Source: Laccaria trichodermophora (taxonomy: Eukaryota; Basidiomycota; Agaricomycetes; Agaricales; Hydnangiaceae). Taken from it: 64,000 nucleotides of DNA. The DNA lies in assembly GCA_018417955.1 (NCBI GenBank), contig JACTVC010000055.1, positions 62,001 through 126,000 of the forward strand. The letters run 5' to 3'. This document shows, one piece after another, positions 23,146-35,000 of the stretch. Position 1 is the first letter of the stretch; each line of letters starts with the position of its first letter. The notes beneath the pieces were generated by a model, which saw nothing but the letters and a program-made list of their open reading frames with translations, made no database searches and had not been told where the DNA came from. The translations under genes were made by a program, and so were the position numbers.

Positions 23146-24499
23146 GAATGCAGTGCGGCGTTTTCTAACGTCCTCCGGGATTGCAAGTCAATTGCGTTGT
23201 ATCGATTGCACAGCAGTCGGTTCTCCAAAATGGCCAGCCAGAGGAGGGACGATAAAGATCCGTTTGAATAAGCCAGGCGCTGAACTTGCGGGCTCGTGTC
23301 AAGTGCTGGATCTCGTGGAAAAAAGGGCGTCCATCAAGGAATCTACAAGTGAGAAGGGAACATAAGTAAGTCGGGGAAAGCCACGGGCAAGGCGAAAAGC
23401 GTTGAGATTACGTTACGAACATTCCTGAACATTCTTCCTGTCAAACCTAAGTCAAACCTGACAAATTTGTGACCCTTTGTAGTTGCCCCTTGCCTTTTGC
23501 CTCCCCATGCTCAGCCTTTCTTTGGTTGCACACGAGGTGATCCGACGGCCCGTTAATTATGCCCTTCATTATGGATCACTGGCAGTGTGTCTCGTCTTTT
23601 GTACTCCTCATCGACAAGATGCTTTGTGAACGCGAAAGAACAACAGGATGGCCAGGCTTAGATACAACGCGAAGGGACAGCCTCGGATTTGGGATCAAGT
23701 GGATCTGATCGGTAACCCCAAGCAATTGATGGACCTAAGATGGACCCTGCCATTCACTACATATATGACCTCACTTTCAAAGTCCAAGCCGATATTTTCG
23801 CTACATATACCACCGGATAATTGACCGTTGCTCAATTCCATCGACTGAAGACCTTCACTGCTCCTTGCATCTTATCTCCTCAAAACATTCTTTTTGGGCG
23901 ACTGAAGTTGACGACCATTTCCAGACTAAGGATAGAAAAGGTTCAAGAGTCAGTTTAAATTGCGTGGGAGCTTGGTGGCATGAACACCTGGCATCGCGTC
24001 GAAGAAGGTTTGAAAGTTGACGGAGGTTGACGGCGAGGATGCGAGATAGGGCGTTAGCGCTGTAAGGTTTTGGTAAGGTTTCTTCTTGTCCACATAACAG
24101 ATTACTGCCACTGCCTGCAGACGCCTCAAAATCAGCCATCGAGATTATTCTGGGCTACTCGAGTACGGTTCACTGAAGTAGCTCGTAGTAGCTGAACCTC
24201 GAGGCTGGTTGTCCACTCGAATGGAGGAATCAGTGTCATCTGCTGAGTGGCGCAAGATCGACCACGGACCACAATCAGGTACTTTGACTTGCCTCGCGTT
24301 CTGTCAATGCCGTTATCCACCAAGCGCTCGAGCCGATATGAATCGCAATATTGACCAAGCCTTGTAAACTTCAAATTGCAATCCGTCATGGAAGACTGAA
24401 GTACATTTCTTTCCGCAGAAACACACCATCTCATACTGTCCAAGAGACTCCGCCGCCAAGGAGGGTGTATTTCATAATCGTACAGTACGTCTGCCAACC
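23146..24499. other. Intergenic, possibly with the first exon of the membrane-protein gene
   Basis: Minus-strand Cys-containing short frames around 23150-23360 may be 5' exons of the gene to the left. A 123-residue minus-strand frame at 24132-24503 overlaps the end of the DUF2264 gene and is not recognised. No RNA gene or repeat seen. Confidence 0.4.
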
Positions 24500-26538
24500 T
24501 CACCTTGAACCTTGCAACGAGGCAGGTTTCATAAATTCATATATGTCCTCAGGTACCGTCGGGCGTCTCTCCCATTCCTTCATCCAACCTTTAGGCGCAC
24601 CCAAGTCCCCCGAGCTGGGAATGGCGAAAACGCCAGTGATATACCAAACATTCTGATCTTTCCCCTTGTCACATTCCGCCAAAAGTGTGGGCAGAACCGC
24701 TCGTGCCTCAATAAGATTAGAATTGGCATCAACACGAAGCACTTGCCCAGTCCTGCCTGTCCCGAGATCAGCGATGCCCGATACCCCCGCTCGGGATGCT
24801 GCTCGCCCCTCCGCACCCTCTGTGAACGTTCCAAACGCCTCTCCAGTGCTCGCTTCAAGCGCTCTTCCATCGCTTCCCTGTCCGTAGATCGCGAATCCGC
24901 CCTCGGCAGAGGTCAATTTCCGACCTGACTTGATTCTGTGCACTCGAAGATGCCAACAGGGCGATTCTGGCTGAGACGGTACTAGCCAGGTCTCGATCTC
25001 TACGTCTGGCCAAGGGTACCACATCGATCTGAGCCACTTTCCGTTCTCTATCCTCGCCTCCTTAGTATCTCGCCTGCATTTCCAGGTCTCCCCGTTATCG
25101 TCACTGAGAGCCAACGTATTATCTCCACCAAGCTCCTCAAGCGTACCATTCCCCACGGGTACGCTATACCCAAATGCGGATGAATAGGCCAGCTTTCCAT
25201 ACTTGGCTGCGCTCTGTTTGACGGGATATGAACACTGTTGACCTGAAGATAGGAGGAATGTATGTCCGCCTAGGTTGGTGGTGATATGAAGGGGATGGTT
25301 TATCGCTTTTGTCGTCCCTCGCAATGACGAAGGATAAGGCTCTTCTTCGGCTGCCCAGAATGGATGCGTTTCGGGAAGGGATAGAGCGATGAAGGACTTG
25401 CAGCACCAATACGGGGACCCGGGGGAATTGTAGTTTTCGGTCATATTGTGATTGGGATAGCAGAAACCGATTGTCAGGGTGCCGTCGGGGTGGTAGGCGC
25501 CGGGTTGCTTCGCCCAATAGCAAAGGTTGCGCAGCTGCAACCCTTTTACGACACCCCACGTTAGTGGTGCTGGGAGATCAAGATCTGCAAAGGCGACTGC
25601 GCCCCAAAAGGAGGACATGGCGAACCTGTATGTCATACTTCGTCCAAAGGGTATTGCGCGACCTAATAATCATCCGCTCAGCATGACAGTCCCATTGCAC
25701 GATCTGCGCTCACCTTCTTCATCGAAGTAGTGGACGAAATCGAGTGCAAACTGGCGGGCTCTGTTCCGATACTCCTCGCACCTCTGCGGATCTTCGGCCT
25801 GAGCGAGCTTTGAATACACAAGTTGGGCGAACTGGATGGCGAATGAAGACGAATAGTAATCGAGTTGGACGACGCCCTCTGGCCCATCTCGCGACCAGCC
25901 ACTGCCAATGTAGAACGTGTCCAGGTGGTCGAGGTCCGCTTTCATACGTGCCGAATCGAATCTAGGGGAACCGATCCTGGAAAGCCCAAGATTGGCAAAA
26001 ACCTGTCAAGGATGAACGTTTTAGTCTGGTACCGTTAACCAGGCAGAAGAACTCATACCCTGAACCACAGCCAATTTGTATTCGGCAGCTCCTTGTCGTT
26101 CATCCCACCAAGCCAATCCTCCAAGTTCTTCTTCGTTTCGTCACTGAGCGGGTCCCACAGCTTCTCCTTAGCAACAGCAATACCGAATCCTATCGCCGAA
26201 CATTCTACCATCCTCTGGTCCTTATTTCTCATCTCCCCCCAAAACTCCTCGCTCGACGGGTCAGTCCCATTCTTGAACCCCTCCAACCACCGCTTCCTTC
26301 CCTCGAATTCACCCCCTCCGGCAAGAAGCGATGCCAACCCCCATATGGGCCGAGAAAATCCCTCAAGCTGCGCAGCTACTTCGTCGTAATGGGTCGCCGT
26401 ATGTCCAAGATGGATTCGCGCTCCTCCTGGCGAGGTGTGAGAGGCCAGCGGGTCGAGCAGCCCAGTTAGGAAGTTTCTGAGATCATCCCTCGTCTTGAGG
26501 GGGTTTGTTGCGAAGGGGCTGAATTCGGAGATGGTCAT
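24500..26538 (-). CDS. DUF2264 domain protein
   Basis: Exons 26538-26059, 26002-25714 and 25662-24500 join in frame (introns of about 56 and 51 bases) into 643 residues. The N-terminal half is alpha-helical with [14 protein letters not shown] and [15 protein letters not shown]. After the second splice comes [21 protein letters not shown], a hallmark of DUF2264 proteins. These fold like (alpha/alpha)6-barrel glycoside enzymes, followed by a C-terminal beta domain. The biochemical role is not established; a carbohydrate lyase or hydrolase is plausible. There is no signal peptide. The gene is transcribed away from the FAD oxidase gene to the right. Confidence 0.85.
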
Positions 26539-27327
26539 GATGAGTTTCTTCGGAGTCCTCTGGACATTTTATTGAGGACAAAGTGACGGCCCGGCAATTT
26601 TAGATTGTCGGCCCGCTGTTGCCGCTGGGGTGGTCACTTGGCACAGAGGCAACTAGCGAGGCAGCAGGTGGGGATTTTTCGAGAGTAGATTCTTTGATTC
26701 ATCGCGGCCATGATGGGGTATACCACGGAAACCGACCACATACGCAGAAGTTGAGAATACTTAGTAAAAAACATTTGTTGTTCTTTGTTGATTTTGGCCG
26801 GGCTTGTTCGACCCTTCTTCCAGCTTCTTCCTCCACCGATCCTTACCATCTTGATGCCACTGCCACAATTTACACAGGTTGACTACAAGCGTATTTGAAA
26901 CTGCGGGCAAAGCACAATAATAACCAGTGGCCCCCTGCATAATAATATATGGCTAACTAGGAAATCCAGAAACTCGGTACCGAGAGGTGTGCACTTTCAC
27001 ACGCTGCGGATCCCTATGCTTAATGCGTTACTTTAAGCAGACTCCATGCCTCGAGTGAATAGGGAGATGGTTATCAGGCCCATCGCTTCAACATGAATCG
27101 CTATATTGATACTGAAGGGCCATTGTGGTACGGAAGATTTTCAACGATACGTGGTGGGCAGTCAATATTTCAGTCCAAGTAGTGGTTCGGGGAGCAAATC
27201 AAAACATAGAAAAATTCTTGGTATGGATCAATGACGCCGACGCCTATTGGGGGTGATGGCATTTCCCAACGAGAACTGTACTAGGCCGCAGCATACGAGG
27301 GCCTTGGCGCGTAAGTCCGTTTTCTCC
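26539..27327. other. Shared upstream region of two divergent genes
   Basis: Separates the DUF2264 gene (minus) from the FAD oxidase gene (plus). No gene or repeat seen. Confidence 0.5.
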
Positions 27328-27335
27328 TATAAATA
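27328..27335 (+). promoter_or_regulatory. TATA box of the FAD oxidase gene
   Basis: TATAAATA, 27 bases before the start codon at 27363, so transcription starts very close to the ATG. Confidence 0.5.
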
Positions 27336-27362
27336 CAAGACCTGATACTGACATCCATCTCA

Positions 27363-29289
27363 ATGAAGATCCAGCACTACTTTTCTTTCCTATACCCTGT
27401 TGTTGCGGCGAGCCAGTCTTCCGCCGTCTGTCGCTGTCTGTACGGCCAGCCATGTTGGCCCGATCAATCAGCCTTTGCTGCCCTCTCGGCCAACGTCTCT
27501 CAACCACTTCTTCACCCTGTGCCTCCCGCGTATGCTTGCTATCCTCCATCGTCACCCTCCGGAAACTGCTCTAATGTTATCGCCAATTTTTACAACGGGA
27601 GTTGGCGGTCCGATCAACCAGGCGCACTACAGAACGTCAATTTTGAAACGTTCACCTTCAAGAATGGGACGATCGATGGGTGCTACTTGAATACAACCCT
27701 CGGGTTTCCATGCGACCAAGGGAGCGTGCCTCCAGTCGGGGTGGATGCGAGAGTTGTCAGCGATATTCAAGCGGCAGTGAAATTTGCGGCCAAGTACAAC
27801 TTGCGCTTAGTTGTGAAAAACACTGGGCACGATTATCTCGGACGAAGCACTGCTCGCGGGGGTTTTCTAATTTGGACACATCATCTAAAGAACATCACAT
27901 TCAATGCTTCATTCGTTCCAGAAGGCGCTCCTTCCACGAGCGAGACCTACAACGGTAAGGTGATTCTACACACCTACCTTTCATGTCGGCTGAGTCTCCT
28001 TTCTAGCTGTCACACTTGGTGCCGGTGTGCAGTGGAACGAGGCTTATGTCGCCGCGCATCAACAAGGGCGATTCGTGATTGGCGGTCTATCAGCCGGAGG
28101 ATCTGTTGGTGCTGCTGGTGGGTGGGTTATGGGTGGGGGCCACAGCGCCTTTTCGTCTCGCCACGGACTTGGTCAGTGAACTTTGCTCAGATGTGGGCTT
28201 TGAGTGACTTATGTGCCCTCCTCAAGGTGTCGACAACGTCATCCAATTTACTATTGTCGATTCCGCTGGTGACCATCTCACGACCAACGCCCACAAAAAC
28301 CCTGATCTCTTCTGGGCGTTAAGAGGGGGTGGCGGGGGAACTTATGGTGTCGTGACGTCTGCCACATACCGTACATACCCAGAATTCCCTCTCACAGTGC
28401 CTGTCGTGAAAGCCAATTTCTCGTCCCCCGCTGTGGCACTGCAGGTTGTAACACAATACGTCAAACTGCATCCAGGGCTCGCAGCCGCCGGCTGGGGAGG
28501 GTATTTGTCTTTGTCAAACGATAACATTGAATTCTTTTACACTGCGCCCAATGTTTCAACGACTGAGGCCAACGCCACACTCTTACCCTTCCTCGAATTT
28601 ACACGGAACGTTACGGGCGGGGCGTTGTTTTTCACGATGCTCTCTTTTGATTCCTTTTACTCGGCGTACGATTCTCTGTTCGCCAACGCAATAGCACAAG
28701 TGGGATACTCAGTCGAGATTGCTTCTCGGTTGTTATCCACGGACCTGACAATAACAAACCCGGAAACTGTAGCAGAGACGATGCTGACGGTGGATGGCGG
28801 GGTCTCGATGAAGTGAGTTTGATTTTCAGAATTCTTTTTCAAAAATTTACCTCGACTTCATTGTAGTTTTGTCGCAGGGGGCGCAGTTGCGAAAGCAGAC
28901 CCTGAATCGACTGGATTAAATCCAGCATGGCGGAAAACTCTTGGTGAAGTTTATGTAACCGTCGGTTGGCCCGCCGGTTCTTCGAACTCCATGGTGGATC
29001 AGGCCGTGGAGAGTTTGAAGAATTATACAGAGATTATAGACCGACTCTCGGTGGATTCGGCTTCGTATTTAAACGAGGTGCGTTTTCTTCGTAACTTTTC
29101 CGCTCAAAAGCTCAACGCAAATTTGAATAGGGCTCCTTGCATGAGAGGGACTTTAAGAAGACGTACTTCGGGGCGCATTACAAGAGGTTGAAATCTATCA
29201 AGACGAAGCACGACTCTCATGGTCTTTTCGTCGTCGCAGAGGGCGTGGGCTCAGAGGACTGGGACGCAAGTTTGAATTGTCGCCTGTAA
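27363..29289 (+). CDS. Secreted FAD-linked oxidase, berberine-bridge-enzyme family
   Basis: Five exons (27363-27954, 28007-28171, 28227-28812, 28867-29077, 29131-29289) join in frame into 570 residues. A signal peptide covers roughly residues 1-17. The FAD_binding_4 domain follows: [13 protein letters not shown] carries the His of the kind that is usually flavin-linked, and [23 protein letters not shown] supplies the Gly-rich FAD loop. Then come [17 protein letters not shown] and a substrate domain with several N-glycosylation sites. The BBE-type C-terminus ends [14 protein letters not shown] rather than the more usual NPxYW-like form. Relatives oxidise sugars, alkaloids or other alcohols using oxygen. 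The second Cys used for bicovalent FAD in some members is not evident. The gene appears intact. Confidence 0.9.
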
Positions 29290-30267
29290 GCTTGCATTAT
29301 TCCCCAATGACCACTTTTTCTCCGCGGCTGGCGTGTAACCACGTCCCGAACCAGCATACTTTTACCACGCGTGGTTACATAGTACTTACACAGTGCGCAT
29401 GTCTATCCTGTGATGGTAACGGACAATTATCCCAATTCCTGACAAGATGGATAATCTCTCATTTAATGGTGATGATTTTCTCCGATCAGGACCATTGCCT
29501 CGGTGTGCAGATCGTGTTGAAAATGCGACCCTTTTGACTCTTCGGTGAGTTTTCAAGTCGTACTAGTCTGCAGGTCGAGTTGAAAGATGCGTCAAACGTC
29601 AGGGTGCGAACACTGCAAATATCAGGATCTAAATTGCAGTTTAACAGCACCATGAGCCTGGAGGGAAATCAAGGTAATACTGGGACGACGATACCACTTC
29701 CGACAATAAGGCTAAAAGGCTCTTTCGCTTGATGGCTACCTTGGTCGAATTTAATTTCTTACGCCCCAGGATTTTCGATCTGGACCCCTACGAATGCTGC
29801 AAATAAATACTTCTCACAGACGAAATGTTGCATGGTCATTGCGATTTTGTGTTGTCCAGCGACAGCAGTGAAGGGTTCGGAATTTAAACATATGAACATC
29901 GATTACGGCTGTGGCGCATGCCGTGCTATGTGTTCTTGCGTACTTATTTTCGTCAGTGGTAAAGACAATTAGGTCAGTGTCTGAGGCTGTCCCAGCCTGT
30001 CCTCAATGAGACTCGAATCTTATAGGCCAATCGATGGTCCAGCAAGAGCAGTACGTATCATTGTGAGTCACCAACCAGACTAAATTGATCCAAGCCGCCC
30101 AATATCCTCAAAAATTTTGGGTCACTGGATGAAGTCAAGCGTCTCTAAAATTAGAATGGCAAGACGCGGGATCTTCGGATGAACACTTCTAACGGTATTC
30201 ATGCGCATCGTTCCCATCATCACCATTCGCTCGTGGTGCGGCCTAATACTGGTTTCAACTGCGCAGA
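29290..30267. other. Intergenic, no gene seen
   Basis: Short frames only; nothing recognisable. A 63-bp repeat shared with 6004 begins at 30279. Confidence 0.45.
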
Positions 30268-30348
30268 TAAGAGACGGATAGTCTCTCCTAGACAGACTTC
30301 GATATATGTGAAGTCGTACCTTGGTTCACGATATATGAAGTCTGTTAT

Positions 30349-31513
30349 TTACCACGCCCTCCGAACCGCGTCAGAAAATGCTTATGTAAAGTGCGGACTT
30401 CAAAACCGCGTCGCGTCAATATTGCCTCCTTGCCGTTTTGCTCTCGACGTGATATCTCATACATTTCTACTTTGATAGACCTTTATTTGATATTCTACAT
30501 ATTGGAATCCGTTATGACGACTCAGTGATGGCTCGACAACCCTGCTGGAAAGACCCTGAAGGCCTTGTTACGACAATGTTACGATCAACACCATCATCAA
30601 GAAACTCATACCGAATTGGACAAACGGACTGCATGCGGTCCAACTGGAGCTTGTTTCTGCCAATCTGGATGGAAATATCGTTCTCTGCTGTACTGCGACT
30701 GGGGACGGAAAACCAGCAGCGTTCTACTCTAACACATGATCACAGTTCAACGAAGTCCTGCACGAGGACTTACTCTAGCAGAGCAACGCGAAAAACGGCA
30801 AGCCGCAAGAGCTATCTACAATGACGACGCTGGCCCAATCTTATCCGAACAGGACCCTGAACGCTCTGAAGAAACGGTAAACGAACTTCCCGAACAACAA
30901 CTCGATGATTTCCAGCTCACAAGCACTAAGCTCTTGAAGATACGACGAACACTGCAAAGCGGCAACGACGAGTAGAGCCGCTCGGCTCAGTTGCCCAGGT
31001 CCTTCAAGACTATGGTCCGCGGTACCAGACCTGCCAAAATGCGCCTGTAGAAGGATCGTTTGAGGGTAGTCATGGAAAAGCGCGTCGCTTTGGGGAGGTT
31101 GGATGAGTCGAGGTTGGCTGGAAGATCCACAGGGTGCCAAGATTGTTGAATGGGGAGCCGAGAAGTGGAGGAGTGGTATTTGACGACCCGTGTTGGTCAT
31201 TTCGAGATGTTGGAAGAAGACAATTCGATGGAGTTGGCAGGAAGGGTGTGATAAAGTCCGGAGTTTCGGGTATTTCAGCTTGATTTCAGCGATCGGTGTC
31301 AATGTCTTGAACAATTTGACAATTCAAACGTTGCTATCCATTGGGGTTGAAATTGTCACGAAATACGAACGGAATTTGTGGTAGTAGACAGTGTTAAAAA
31401 GGTTTAAACGCGTCGAGAGTTCCGAGGGCGTTGCTTAATATTGACGCGACGCGGTTTCAAAGTCCGCACTTTACATAAGCATTTTCTGACGCGGTTCGGA
31501 GGGCGCGGTAAAA
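30349..31513. mobile_element. 1.2-kb TIR element carrying a helicase fragment
   Basis: Inverted repeats of about 75-80 bases lie at 30349-30430 and 31437-31513 and share CGCCCTCCGAACCGCGTCAG and AAATGCTTATGTAAAGTGCG. Ten bases, TAAGAGACGG, occur directly repeated at 30268-30277 and 31521-31530. They could be a target duplication if the 63-bp repeat at 30279-30341 belongs to the element or inserted at its end. The interior contains a truncated helicase gene. Confidence 0.65.
30590..30740 (+). pseudogene. RecQ-like helicase fragment with a damaged Walker A
   Basis: The frame reads IPNWTNGLHAVQLELVSANL, then LCCTATGDGKPAAF. This matches the Q-motif/Walker A start of transposon-borne RecQ-like helicases in Agaricomycetes, where the P-loop reads GDGKS or GDGKT. 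Pro replaces that Ser/Thr and a stop follows at about 30739. It differs in sequence from the intact helicase at 45174. Confidence 0.6.
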
Positions 31514-31780
31514 ACAGGACTAAGAGACGGAAGCAATCGAAATAAAATCGCGAATATGCATTAATAGAACCCATTGGGAAGGGGACGGAATATCAGCCGT
31601 TGTCAGTGAATGGCGCAATATACCGAAGGTCACATCACTAGTAGACACCAAAGTTACCAAACGTGAGAGATATCGATAAGGGCTAAGTGCGGGGATTCGG
31701 GCTCTGGTGTCATGTCTGGGACATGGACCCTGTTTTTCAAAAATTACATATATGGTAACTGGGTATAAATATTCCAAAGG

Positions 31781-31858
31781 GCTGTGTAGTAGAGTGGGTA
31801 ATTGCGCTTTTTTGGGCTTTCCCTTCATGGCCACCCTGGGTTCAATTCCAGCTGGTGA
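31781..31858 (+). other. tRNA-like sequence inside the left end of the MULE-like element
   Basis: An A box (TAGTAGAGTGG, 31787-31797) and a strong B box (GGTTCAATTCC, 31839-31849) are spaced as in a tRNA. The stem CTGG/CCAG closes an 8-base loop. No acceptor stem forms. It lies 60 bases inside the left TIR, between the TIR and the 3' end of the transposase gene. Confidence 0.5.
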
Positions 31859-32017
31859 AATCTTTTTTATTTCACAAACAAATGAATAAAAAATATGTAT
31901 TTCATTGTATACTTGACATACTGCCATGGAAAATTGTGAGATATTTCCTCTCCCTATCCACTATTCTTCTATGTCATCTAGGAATTTATTATTCAGGTCA
32001 AAGCTGGTTAAAAATTG

Positions 32018-35000
32018 CTATAAGATACATACCTGAAATTTGCACTTAGCTCTTCCACCACTACCTGGGCAGTCAAATCCTGATCTACCTGCCTCCACAC
32101 ACAGCATACACCGCCTTTTCCGTTGATTGACATATGGAACAAATGTTGTAGAGCTGGATGGTAATATCTCAAAGTCTGGAACCAATGAAAATGTTGCTTG
32201 TGGAGTTTGAGGAACAGAGATCAGATTTTGCATGTTATTTGTTTGAGATGTTGATGCTTGAACTGGAGCTACAGAGACTGCAAAAGAATTGCTGGAGAAA
32301 TTTGGGGCTTCTTCTTCAACAAGCATCATTTCACTGTTGCTATGGGTTGTGGAATCAAAGCCAACATCAACCATCATGCTTTCAGAATTGTCCAAAGTCC
32401 CAGGTTGATATCTTTTTGCTGGTGGAAGAACATGGGATACATAGGCTGATGAGCAAATTCTTTTTTCATGAGCCTCTCGCTGTGGTTTACTGATAATCAT
32501 TGTCTGATTTTCCTGCCATCTCTCACTCCATAACTTGTAATATGTTGAAAGATGCTCTGAAAGTTTGTAAAATATGTTTTTCCCATCTGCTTTGGTAGAC
32601 CACCATCGTGCCATATTCTCAAAATTTGGTTTTCCATGTGCAGGACACCATTCACCACCAACAGAAACAGCTTTGTGGAATAAATCATATTCCTCTTTAG
32701 TATGAAGTGGTGTGACAGCGTATTTTGTCTGCTGTGCATGAGCTAAGAATCCATAGACATCTTTTCGCTTTCCAGTCAACTTTGAAAGCCACAACTTATT
32801 TGAATGTTCATTGACAGAAATATTTACATCTGACAGTGATGCACTGAAAAATTCATTGGCTAATCGTGCCATTGGTGGAATAGCAGTGACACCAAATTTC
32901 TCCATTGTTGGAGCAAAATTTAAAGGGTCTGTGTCTTGAAGCACCCTGTCCTTGTGGGTTACTGGCATTTTACTCCAATGAATGTCTTCACGTAACTGGT
33001 ATATTTTGTGATCAAGCCAAGGATCATAATGCCCACTATAACGAATTCCTGTTTTATGAAAAGAACCCGAATCTGTGTTATGACGGTGTTGGAAGTCTGC
33101 AATCAATGCATCAGCAAGCTCAGGTGATGCATTTAAGGATGCAAAATTTCTCCGAATTGGATTGTGAATAGCCCCTTCAACAGAATTTGTTCCACGGATG
33201 CAATGATATAAAGGTAGTCCATTTTTATCTGTACCTTCACGTGTATACACAGGTATTGAGGTAGGATCTGATAGCCATCCCTTGTGTACATCATGTAAAA
33301 CTGCCTCAGTTTTTTTCCAGGTTTCTGCACTAAAAAGTGGCTGTCCTGTAACTGAACATCTGATTTTTCCCCAACAATTAAAAAACTCAGTCAAGATCAA
33401 AACCAAGATATTAATTTCAGGAATATATCGGCAAACACGTTTCCATAGCCAAGATGGAGATTTTGACCGAACTTGGTCATATGTCAGATTTTTCTTGAGA
33501 AGCACCTCAGACACCAACTTTTTATCATCTTCATCAGGCACTAAAAGTGTATTGCTGAATGCAGTTGCAAATTTCTTGCTTAAAGTGTGCTTTTTGGATA
33601 TAGTCCTACACACTTTATCCATTTCATGGAAAACATCAGCTAATATTCTGGCTACAGCAATATCATTGGCCATCTGTGTAAACCCTGAAGTTCTTTCTAA
33701 TTCCACTGGATTATTGATCCCCACTTCATTATCATGTTCAGAGTCAGAGTCAGAGTCAGAGTCCAAATCATCAACCAGTTGAGAACTAACAGAAGAGAGA
33801 TTTGGAGGTTTTATCACTCTTGGTGTTCCAATATTACACTTCTCTTTTGGAGGCATGGGTAAAGCCTGTTCTTGGCTGTTCCGTGTTCGAAGTGCAGAGA
33901 TGCTAACAATTGCTTTAAATGTTGTTTGATCTTTCTGAATCTCTTTTAGTGGTTGACGATGGTGTGCAACAACACAATTTGGTACTAAAACTGCATCAAT
34001 TTCAATCAGGGCTCATGTCTTAGTTGTTGAAACCCCAAGAGAAACTGGTTCATTATTGGCCCCCAATATTGTGAAACTCGCTGGTTGCTCAACTATAGTT
34101 CCACGAGCAACTTCCTGGTTTTTCACAAAAAGACTAACAAGTTGACCAACTGCTGTAGCTGCAGAGAGTGGCTGTCCATTATGTTCCAATTTCTTAAGAA
34201 CATCCCATACCATTAAAGCAGAAAAGGCATCCAAAGCTGCATATTGAATTTGATCATCTGTGAGCTTTTCTGCTGCCCACTCTGTGGAACGGAATTCCTT
34301 TGAAAGGTAATGTTGCAAACTTGCTGCAACAATTGAGGCAAGAGATGCCTGTCCATTTGGCACAACCTTTTTCTTTGCTGCTAGCCTTCCTAATTCAATA
34401 GTGCTAAGATATGATTTTCCTTTTCTTTCAGGCAGTTTACAGTCAGGAAAATCTCGTGAAAGTTTCATCAAGTCAGCTCCAATGTTCCTTCCTATTTTTA
34501 TAATTTGAGAAGAGCATAAAATTCCTTGCAATGGAACTGGCGACTTCTTTAGAAGAAACACCCGTAAAAGATATACAGATTGTGGAAGAGCAATTTGAAT
34601 CAATGCTGTCTTATGTGGGCCAGTGCCTGAAAATCCAGTGGTAAACTCCCATTCCATATCAAATCCAATGTGTAAAACTTCATCATCTGAACGGATCATT
34701 TCCATTATATCAAGGCATGCACTTCGAATTTCACTTTCTGATTCACAGACATTAATACACACATCTTCTGGCAGTAAAAGTCTTGGAAGATCTGAGTGTT
34801 CATCAAGGTCTATACGCCTCACATTTTTGCTAAGTGAGGGAATGCACTCAGAAAATGTTCCTTCATCAGATGCAACATTATCAGTAAACCCTAAGATTGG
34901 TTCAACAAGCCCATGCTCCTTCAATGCTGTAACCATTGCCTCTAACCCAGCCTTCAAATGTGACAAAGATTTAGTTGGCACAAATGCTTGATATTGTATT

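Noticed and set aside
24132..24503. Extra C-terminal exon of the DUF2264 gene
   Set aside because: The main frame ends with a normal stop at 24500 and the extra frame shows no family resemblance.
14773..29289. Secondary-metabolite cluster (P450, FAD oxidase, transporter)
   Set aside because: No backbone synthase is present, and transposons and unrelated genes lie between the parts.
34013..34015. TGA read as selenocysteine or programmed readthrough
   Set aside because: No selenocysteine element is seen, fungi of this group are not known to use it, and a simple CGA to TGA change explains it.
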